DNA from: an uncultured Caryophanales bacterium | Lineage (GTDB): Bacteria > Bacillota_I > Bacilli_A > Acholeplasmatales > Anaeroplasmataceae | Direction of reading: 5' to 3' | NCBI GenBank assembly: GCA_937885165.1 | Contig: CAKZZJ010000033.1 | Coordinates: 1-13,430, forward strand | DNA: 13,430 nt | Shown: positions 7,417 through 13,430 of the stretch, one piece after another | How positions within the stretch are numbered: the stretch's first letter is position 1 | How the letters are laid out: the number at the start of each line of letters is the position of its first letter | Translations under genes and position numbers: made by a program | The notes under the pieces: model-generated | Told to the model about the DNA's origin: nothing | The model's database searches: none | Seen by the model: the letters and a program-made list of their open reading frames with translations, nothing else

Positions 7417-9269
7417 AGCACACCTAAAGATTTTTTTAAATATTCCCTCAATGCTAAATCTTCACAATAGATATAGCATCCTTTTAATCCTCTTGTTAAT
7501 AAAACTTTATATGTTCTTCTTATTAATTTATCTGCTTCTTCATCAGTTGTTGTTTTAAGTTTTATGCCTGATGAACCATCATCCTTAGAAATAGCATTTC
7601 TATTTGTTCTAACGTGCCCATCTTCATAATATAGGTCTTTTCCTATAAATACTCCTACATAATCAAATTCCATTCCTTGACATGTGTGAATACAACCTAT
7701 CTCCTCAAATGAATTAGCATTTACTGCCCAATGGTCATCTTTTTCTAAATTCCATTTAGCTCTAAAATCAAATGGTAATTCGATATCCCATTCTCCTCTT
7801 TTGTGCTTAACATTCCAATCATAACAATAACCAGCAATCATTCTTGTTTTATTGTTAATTTTATTAAGTTCTCTTAATTCATCTCTCATTAATACAGGAT
7901 TATCAAATACTTTAATTTTCAATTTATTGAATTCAAACATAGTATTTGCGGTTTGTTTAATTTCAAGAAGATTGTTTAAAAATGAAATATATCCATCTGA
8001 ACCATCGCATCTAAATTGTGAAACTAATTCATATGGCTTATGGACAATTGCATTTTCTCTATTAGCATAATAAATGATTGAATCAACATCATATTTATCA
8101 TTAATTGTAATTCTTTGGTCATCATCAACAAAAAATATAGATACCTTAGCAGCCTTTATCGCATCTTCTAACATATCGTTACCAGAATATCTATTTGGTT
8201 TTTTTTGCATTCTATGTGCTTCATCATATATGCCGACATCTAGACCATTATAAATGGTTTTAGGTAAGCACCAAGGCGATTGAATAGCCTTTTGAAGATT
8301 GATCATTTTTTTGGCATTACCTTTGGCAAGCAAATTAGCATAACATTTTCTTGGAGCACTGTTTTTTGTAATATATGATGCATTTAATTTTAAATCGATA
8401 ATACACCTTGCTAAAACATTTATTGCTAAAACTGATTTGCCTGTTCCTGGGCCACCAGTGATGATAATAACGTGCTTTTTATCATCATTTTGTGATTCTT
8501 CAATGGCATTCATAATCTTATCATAAGCGACAACCTGCTCATCAATCATGTGGAATTCCTCATTACCACATAGCATTGAATCAAGAGCATCCTGTAATGA
8601 TTTTGTTGGTCTTAATCTGCCTTCTTCAATTTTATATAATAGCGAACCATCATTGGCTTTTAGATGAATATATTGCTTAATAAAATCTCTAATCTTTATA
8701 ACATCTTTTTGTAAAAACACAGGCGCTTCTTGTGTCCACTCACTATAAATATCATCTTCAATTATTGGTCTGTATTTTTCAGTTAAATTATGAAGATATG
8801 CACAAGGTTTTAATGATTCTTCAGTAACGCTACTATCATCGCAATAATCTCTTATTAAACATTTATATGAATAGGCTTGATATGATGGATGAGCTACCGG
8901 TTCATGACTCTTTAAGTCAGACATAATAGAATGATCACAATTGTCATCAACTTTTTCAACTTTTGCCCATTGTTTTAGTTCTACAATTATGATATGGTCT
9001 TTATCATCGTTATTACCCATAATCATAAAATCAACTCGTTTAGAAGTCTGGGGAATATTATATTCGATAGCAACTTCACATTCAGTTGAAAAATAATTAT
9101 CATCTAAAACATCTTTCATAAAATGTAGGGAGTTGTTCCATGAGTTAACTTCACTTGGTGAACCACCACTTATCCCTTTTTCTCTTAACGTATTTAAAAG
9201 GATGTCTTGCATCATGTTTAAAGTCACATCATTTTTAAATTGCCCTAAAGTTCTATTATAAATAATCAT
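7413..9269 (-). CDS. PD-(D/E)XK nuclease fused to a DUF2075/Schlafen-type helicase (first gene of the operon)
   Basis: This 618-residue protein is the lead gene of the five-gene operon. A nuclease-like core sits at KRVDFMIMG (Asp80) and IIIVELKQW (Glu97, Lys99), the D...ExK arrangement of PD-(D/E)XK enzymes. The helicase half shows Walker A TGGPGTGKS at 271-279 and GIYDEAHR with DEAH at 349-352. It also has motif III FFVDDDQRI near 379-387, VSQFRCDG at 416-423, motif V CIHTCQGMEFDYVGV at 526-540, and motif VI YKVLLTRGLKGCYIY at 587-601. This is the DUF2075 pattern, related to the helicase part of Schlafen proteins. The ATG at 9269 follows GAGGA by six bases, and the extended -10 promoter lies about 45 bases upstream. 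The stop TGA is also part of the next gene's ATGA. Predicted ATP-dependent nuclease; defence use is inferred from neighbours. The related 693-residue protein closes the same operon. Confidence 0.9.
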   Translation of the reverse strand: MIIYNRTLGQFKNDVTLNMMQDILLNTLREKGISGGSPSEVNSWNNSLHFMKDVLDDNYFSTECEVAIEYNIPQTSKRVDFMIMGNNDDKDHIIIVELKQWAKVEKVDDNCDHSIMSDLKSHEPVAHPSYQAYSYKCLIRDYCDDSSVTEESLKPCAYLHNLTEKYRPIIEDDIYSEWTQEAPVFLQKDVIKIRDFIKQYIHLKANDGSLLYKIEEGRLRPTKSLQDALDSMLCGNEEFHMIDEQVVAYDKIMNAIEESQNDDKKHVIIITGGPGTGKSVLAINVLARCIIDLKLNASYITKNSAPRKCYANLLAKGNAKKMINLQKAIQSPWCLPKTIYNGLDVGIYDEAHRMQKKPNRYSGNDMLEDAIKAAKVSIFFVDDDQRITINDKYDVDSIIYYANRENAIVHKPYELVSQFRCDGSDGYISFLNNLLEIKQTANTMFEFNKLKIKVFDNPVLMRDELRELNKINNKTRMIAGYCYDWNVKHKRGEWDIELPFDFRAKWNLEKDDHWAVNANSFEEIGCIHTCQGMEFDYVGVFIGKDLYYEDGHVRTNRNAISKDDGSSGIKLKTTTDEEADKLIRRTYKVLLTRGLKGCYIYCEDLALREYLKKSLGVL

Positions 9270-9314
9270 AAAGCATCCTCTTTTCTATTATAATAATCGA
9301 AACATTTTGATAAA

Positions 9315-9323
9315 ATTATACCA
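9315..9323 (-). promoter_or_regulatory. extended -10 promoter of the nuclease-helicase operon
   Basis: On the minus strand TGGTATAAT is a perfect -10 hexamer with the extended TGn element. No good -35 hexamer is found 16-18 bases further upstream. Transcription would begin near 9308, about 39 bases before the ATG at 9269, and GAGGA at 9276-9280 serves as ribosome site. Confidence 0.65.
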
Positions 9324-9477
9324 TTTATGCCACTTTATTCCTATGATTTATAAGAATTTTCTCAAACATTATGTCAAAAAAAATATAAGATATGTTTTCT
9401 GATGCTGTCTTTTGCTTTCGGCTACCTGAAGTCACATCAGCAAAAACTATGTTTTAATCTATGCTATCAATTATATG

Positions 9478-9864
9478 TCAATCTTTATATATTTTCAGTT
9501 CTTTACACTTTCTGATTGCCAAATCATGATTCTGTTTAGCAGCTTTTATAAACCATGCTTTTGCCGCTTCCATGTCAATTTCAGTCCCGATTCCTTCTTC
9601 ATAAAAGCAGGCAAGATTAAACTGTCCATCCCGATCACCATGTTCGGCTGCCCTCTTTGTCCAATAAAATGCTTTGTCTTCGTCTTTTTTCACTCCTAAA
9701 CCATAATAGTAGAAATAGCCAAGCTGGCATTCTGCTAGTGGATAGCCTTTCTCAGCAAGTGGTAGATGTCCTTGAAAGCACTTTTCATATTGCTTGGTTT
9801 CAAAATATTCATCGATGAGACGATTGCATTCATCAAATTCTGGACATGACTGATAATATCCCAT
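9478..9864 (-). CDS. Sel1-repeat protein
   Basis: This 128-residue protein carries two clear Sel1-like (TPR-related) repeats: AECQLGYFYYYGLGVKKDED then KAFYWTKRAAEHGD, and GQFNLACFYEEGIGTEIDME then AAKAWFIKAAKQNHD. A degenerate helix pair precedes them (about residues 10-40). Sel1 repeats form right-handed helical solenoids for protein contacts; no enzyme is implied. The ATG at 9864 has a textbook GGAGG six bases upstream (9871-9876), so the frame looks intact and complete despite lying between junctions. There is no signal peptide, so it is probably cytoplasmic. Codon use is richer in G and C than the flanking blocks, suggesting another source genome. The partner is unknown. The 208 bases between its stop and the next gene (9270-9477) hold the promoter at 9315-9323 and no gene. 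Confidence 0.8.
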   Translation of the reverse strand: MGYYQSCPEFDECNRLIDEYFETKQYEKCFQGHLPLAEKGYPLAECQLGYFYYYGLGVKKDEDKAFYWTKRAAEHGDRDGQFNLACFYEEGIGTEIDMEAAKAWFIKAAKQNHDLAIRKCKELKIYKD

Positions 9865-9877
9865 ATAATTTCCTCCG

Positions 9878-10505
9878 TAAATTAGGATCTTGCAAAACCT
9901 TATTTATAAACATATTTCTTAATGAATTTTCATTCTCATTAGGAATAAAGTTTAATGCTTGTTTAGAAACATTCTTTATAGTTAGATAATATCTTTTATC
10001 TTTAAATGACATTTCTAAATCATCAATATCTATCTCTATATCTGACTTACCGATCAATCTTATTTATGTAATGTAAGAAAGCTTAGTGCTACCTAGATTT
10101 GTAGATATATCATTTTTGAGTTCTGCTTCATTTAAACCATTAACCTGAATATCAATATGCTCAAATAAAATATCTGATAATTGATGAAATGTAGTTGTGT
10201 TAGTTTCTGTATCAAGAACTAAAAAACCTTTTTCTCCTACCTCATCAAAGCCACGACCTAAAACACATCCTGGATATGAATATTTAGATTCTCCAACTTC
10301 ACCAACTTCTCTTTTATGAATATGACTCAAAGCAAAATAATTAACATTTTTATTTTGTAATTTCTTTAAATCAATATAATTATCTTCTTTTTTGATTTTT
10401 AATATCACCGTTCAACATCATAATGTTAAATTTATCAGTTGTGAAAGGAGAAAAATTATATAAAGAGGTATTATTATCAGTTGATTCATAACCTATAATT
10501 CTAAC
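9878..10505 (-). pseudogene. SbcD/YhaO-type metallophosphoesterase (DNA repair nuclease family), broken fragment
   Basis: Joining two frames and reading through one stop gives a continuous metallophosphoesterase C-terminal half: RIIGYESTDNN, DKFNIMMLNGDI, the metal-binding region NVNYFALSHIHKRE, then YPGCVLGRGFDEVGEKGFLV. A C-terminal capping part follows (SDIEIDIDDLEM, RYYLTIKNVSKQAL, SLRNMFINKVLQDPNL). This order matches SbcD/Mre11-like and YhaO-like exonucleases. Lesions: one extra A in a six-base run (T-run at 10390-10395) shifts the frame, and TAA at 10064-10066 interrupts it in frame. The usual GHxH reads SHIH (AGT at 10325-10327). The first ~180 residues with the Asp/His metal ligands are absent, replaced by eukaryotic sequence. 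The 3' end runs into the Sel1 gene's ribosome site. It is either a decayed gene or low-quality sequence within a chimera. The family call is good; the exact orthologue is uncertain. Confidence 0.7.
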
Positions 10506-12863
10506 ATTATCTTTTAAATAAGATTTAACTAAACATAAACAAAAAATTCCTACTAAATTTTGAACTGAAATTTGTTTAAAAGTGGATGGATAAATAGAAT
10601 TAATTGTTGAAATTATAATTTTGGTCCAATCTGACACATTTTCCTCATTTGTTGTTATTGATAAAATATTATAGATATCCAATTCAACTATTTCTTGAAG
10701 GCCGATGATAATGATATCAGGTATTTTATTATTTTTATAAAAAATATTTTGGGTAAATAAATCTCTTATATCATACTTTTTTTCACTTGGAATTCCTCCA
10801 ACATTCCATGTCAAGCATAAAATGTTTAATTTTTTTGGAATAGATGAAGTATTCATATTCATATTATTATTCGCTATATTCATATTATATCTGGAACCTG
10901 AATTCATAATTTGTGTTTTTGGTTTCATATTATTATTTTGTGCAAAAGGATTGGCAAAATTGTTATTTTTAATTTGAGTAATATTTACATTTTGATAAGC
11001 ATTCAAATTGTTTTTATTAAAATTAGAACTATCAGTTAGGTTGATTGATTGATTATTATTTTGATTACTTTGATTATTATTATTATTACTATTATAATTA
11101 GTCTCATAAATATTAATTTTTGAATTATTTATTTTGCTTTGATTATTAAAATAATAGTCAAAAACTTTTTGCAATTGCTTCCTCATTTGTGATTTATATA
11201 TAGATTTTTTATTGATATCTAAATCATTATGATAATTCATTATAAGTTCCTTAAAGTTATTACAAATTATTTCTTTATTATTTTTATTGAATTGCCCTAT
11301 GTTTATTCCCAAATTCATCAAATAAATTTGTTGTTGCATTGATTTCCACATTAATCTAATAATAGTATTAAAGCAATAATCATTTTCATTAAATTGATTA
11401 TTTATATCTATGAACCAGAAAATATATTTCTGGCAATTATTTGGATTAATAGAACCACTTCTAATAAAATTATTTGAATTATTATTGCTATCAAAAAATA
11501 AGTTTTTTTTCCAATCAGATGTAAAATTTAATAATTTTACTTTTTGCCCAATTTGATTTGAATTAAAAATAATATTTTTAATAGAATTATTATTTATATT
11601 TATATTATTATTCAAATCTATATTTACATTATTATTAATAATGCAAACAATATTTTGATATTGTGACAATTCATTCATAATGAAATTATTCCAAGGATTA
11701 AAAGGTATCTTATTATTAGCAATTTCATTGCTTACATAAAAAGTAAAAGTAAAAATATTTATACTGTATTTATTCTTATTAAAAGCATCTTTGGTAGGTC
11801 TTTTATAAATACAAATAAATTCAATTTCTTTCATTTGATTAGCAATATCAGAATTAAATTTTAAATGTTTATTGACTCTTTCTATTATTATATTATCAAT
11901 CATGGCTGAATTTTTTTCGTTTTTTATCTCAATATTCTTTTTGAATCCTACATATCCATATATTATTTTAGTATAAAATTCAGAGGATATATAGTTTTCA
12001 AAGAACAACTTCAGCAAAGAAGAATTGACACAAAAATCATTAATTATATTTTTTCTGTTTTTAATAAATAGGTTTTGACATAAATCAATCTTATTTGAAT
12101 AATAGAAATTTTTAGATTGGAAAAGCTTTTTTACACCATTAATTCTATTTTTTTCATTTTCTGTTTCATCAAAAAGTGTTATTTTTATTAAATCAACATC
12201 TAATATATTAAAAATATCTGCTCCTATTATATTTGCAATTAAATTAGAAGAAGAAACAACTAAAATATATTTATTATTCCCATTAATATCAATTATCCCA
12301 AGAATTGCATCTACTGAATATGTTTTTTTAATATCTAAATTTAATAATTCATTAAAATCTTTAACTTCATATATTTTATTAAATGATTTCTCAATTGCCA
12401 TTGTAGATAGTTTTTTTGTGTTTTCAATATATATAAGAGAACCTGTTTCTTTTATCATAAAATATTTTGGTTTATTCTCTGAAGCATTCAACTGTTCTTT
12501 ATTATTAGAAATTTTTTGTTCAGAAATATTTATCTTTTTATTAATATTTCCCTTTTTAATATCATCAATATTTTCATTAATATTATTAATATCATTATTA
12601 TTTATATTTTGTTCATCATTTAACATTTTATCCTTTATATTTTTATTTTCTTCTTGTTTTTTCATTTCATTTGAATTACTTAAATTTTCTTTTAGATCAT
12701 TATTGTTATCGTTTGTATTAATACAATTTTCTTTTTTTGAATTATTATTATTAGTTATATCATCATTTTCATTAAAGTTAGAAAAGGGATTTGCATATAA
12801 GTCTGAATCATTAATATTACTGGCTGATTGGCCATTTTCATCCTGATTATTTTTATTTTCCAT
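10506..12863 (-). CDS. eukaryotic SAC + inositol-polyphosphate 5-phosphatase (synaptojanin/Inp5-like), 3' truncated
   Basis: About 786 residues, intron-free, from the ATG at 12863 (the frame is open two codons further upstream but without ATG). Residues 1-130 are disordered and Asn/Lys-rich. About 134-560 is a divergent SAC domain: KTYSVDAILGIIDINGNNKY, DIFNILDVDLI, IIYGYVGF, DIANQMKEIEFICIYK. Where SAC enzymes have the CX5R(T/S) loop (as in CIDCLDRTN), I read FIDINNQFN near 484-492, so phosphatase activity is probably lost. After an Asn-rich linker (575-675), a 5-phosphatase domain opens with CLTWNVGG (683-690) and PDIIIIGLQEIVEL (715-728), then breaks off after LVGIFCLCLVKSYL; the later GDxN and SDH motifs are absent. 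NPF motifs at 25-27 and 638-640 could bind EH domains. The role would be phosphoinositide turnover in membrane traffic. The host is a very AT-rich unicellular eukaryote (inference). Confidence 0.75.
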
Positions 12864-12976
12864 TTTCAATATACTTTAAAATATTAATAATTATTAAAAT
12901 AATGAATTAATATTAATAAAAACTTACATAATTTTAATAGTTTTTTAATTATTTTTTGAAAAGAAAAAAAATAAAA
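12864..12976. promoter_or_regulatory. shared intergenic region of two divergent eukaryotic genes
   Basis: Only 113 bases, almost pure A and T, separate the two divergent ATGs. It must contain both promoters and 5' leaders. I see no motif that can be named with confidence. The short spacing points to a compact protist genome. Confidence 0.45.
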
Positions 12977-13430
12977 ATGTTGGAAAGTTGTCTCAGTCAT
13001 AAAATTATCAGAGACTTTTTAAAGAATCATTCAGAGAATAAATGGAAAGATTTAATTCCATTGTTAATAGAAATTGGGATTTTAAATCTTCAAAATGCAT
13101 TTAATAAAATAATCTTTACATATGAAGAACTAAAAAAAATTTCATATAAATTACAACATGAGCAAATAGAAAGGGATAAAGAAAGAAGCAAAGAAATAAA
13201 TAAAGAAATGAATATATATGATTCTTTGAATATAGAAAATGAAAAAGAAGAAAAAAAAAGTAATATAAAAAACAAAGTAAACAAAGGAGAAAGTAATATA
13301 AATAATAATAAAAATAATCAAAAAATTAATTTAAATGAACCTAAAAAAATAAATCAAAATACTCAAGAAAAATTCAAGCAAACTAACGAAGTTATAAAAG
13401 GAATGAAAAATAATATTAAAAATAATTATC
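12977..13430 (+). CDS. Lys/Asn/Glu-rich eukaryotic protein of unknown function, 3' partial
   Basis: From the ATG at 12977 the frame stays open for 151 codons to the window edge, in sequence so AT-rich that a chance frame without TAA, TAG or TGA would be unlikely. The first ~50 residues look folded and helical (MLESCLSHKIIRDFLKNH, KWKDLIPLLIEIGILNLQ). A charged probable coiled coil follows (YKLQHEQIERDKERSKEINK, about 70-90), and after that a low-complexity Asn/Lys/Glu tail. Composition matches the neighbouring phosphatase gene, so both belong to the same eukaryotic block, in divergent orientation. I do not recognise the family, and no catalytic motif or signal peptide is visible. The opposite-strand frame at 13090-13284 is a shadow of this one. 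Confidence 0.6.
   Translation, partial: MLESCLSHKIIRDFLKNHSENKWKDLIPLLIEIGILNLQNAFNKIIFTYEELKKISYKLQHEQIERDKERSKEINKEMNIYDSLNIENEKEEKKSNIKNKVNKGESNINNNKNNQKINLNEPKKINQNTQEKFKQTNEVIKGMKNNIKNNY

Noticed and set aside
9395..9445. Terminator for the Sel1 gene formed by CTGATG and CATCAG
   Set aside because: The stem is only six pairs plus a bulge around a loop of about 30 bases, without a proper T tail.
9475..9699. Plus-strand 74-residue frame
   Set aside because: It is the shadow of the Sel1-repeat gene on the other strand.
10064..10408. TAA read as glutamine (ciliate-type code) in the phosphoesterase region
   Set aside because: The neighbouring eukaryotic frame runs about 786 codons without a single TAA or TAG, so a reassigned code is very unlikely, and the phosphoesterase itself looks bacterial and also has a frameshift.
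10881..11100. Microsatellite or CRISPR-like repetition
   Set aside because: The repeats are runs of Asn codons in a coding sequence, irregular in spacing and without spacers.
12418..12846. Plus-strand open frame rich in Phe, Leu, Ile and Ser resembling a membrane protein
   Set aside because: It is the antisense shadow of the Asn/Lys-rich N-terminus of the phosphatase gene.
10380..12869. A single 829-residue fusion protein
   Set aside because: It joins a eukaryotic 5-phosphatase, cut before its catalytic motifs, to the middle of a bacterial phosphoesterase; the last ~40 residues do not belong to the first part, and the first codon is TTG rather than ATG.
13090..13284. Minus-strand hydrophobic frame
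   Set aside because: It is the shadow of the Lys/Glu-rich plus-strand gene that is open to the window end.

Overview
The window is a mosaic of DNA from several unrelated sources and does not look like one continuous locus. Gene content, base composition and broken reading frames divide it into about six blocks: (A) 1 to ~1245, a Bacteroidota-like piece with the end of uvrC and a DMT-family transporter, both on +; (B) ~1245 to ~1583, the N-terminal part of a Bacteroidota-type secreted glycoside hydrolase on -; (C) ~1582 to ~9400, an AT-rich bacterial stretch, probably a low-GC Bacillota or Mycoplasmatota relative using the standard code; (D) ~9400 to ~9877, a less AT-rich piece with a small Sel1-repeat protein; (E) ~9878 to ~10505, part of an AT-rich bacterial SbcD/YhaO-type metallophosphoesterase carrying a frameshift and an in-frame stop; (F) ~10506 to 13430, extremely AT-rich, Asn-rich eukaryotic (protist- or anaerobic-fungus-like) DNA with two divergent genes. 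At each boundary a recognisable protein stops mid-domain and an unrelated one begins, which fits an amplification or assembly chimera from a mixed (gut- or rumen-like) community better than natural gene order.

The most interesting part is block C. Five genes on the minus strand (9269 down to 3447) are tightly packed, with one 4-base ATGA overlap and gaps of about 14, 1 and 25 bases. They lie between a strong extended -10 promoter and a Rho-independent terminator. In transcription order they encode: a PD-(D/E)XK nuclease fused to a Schlafen/DUF2075-type helicase; a MazG-like nucleotide pyrophosphohydrolase; an HNH endonuclease; a small class I SAM methyltransferase; and a second, divergent PD-(D/E)XK plus DUF2075 helicase. 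I do not recognise this five-gene set as a named system. The mix of two nuclease-helicases, a nucleotide hydrolase, an HNH nuclease and a methyltransferase looks like an anti-phage or anti-plasmid module. A separate AAA_14/DUF4143 ATPase gene, with its own promoter and terminator, follows, and then a truncated sigma-70 family gene.

Block F holds a truncated SAC plus inositol-polyphosphate 5-phosphatase gene (synaptojanin-like). Its SAC domain appears to have lost the catalytic CX5R motif, and it carries two NPF motifs. A divergent Lys/Asn/Glu-rich gene, open at the window end, lies only 113 bases away. The long open frame that crosses 10505 is a fusion of the eukaryotic phosphatase with bacterial metallophosphoesterase sequence and should not be annotated as one protein. 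No tRNA, rRNA, CRISPR array or intact insertion sequence was seen.
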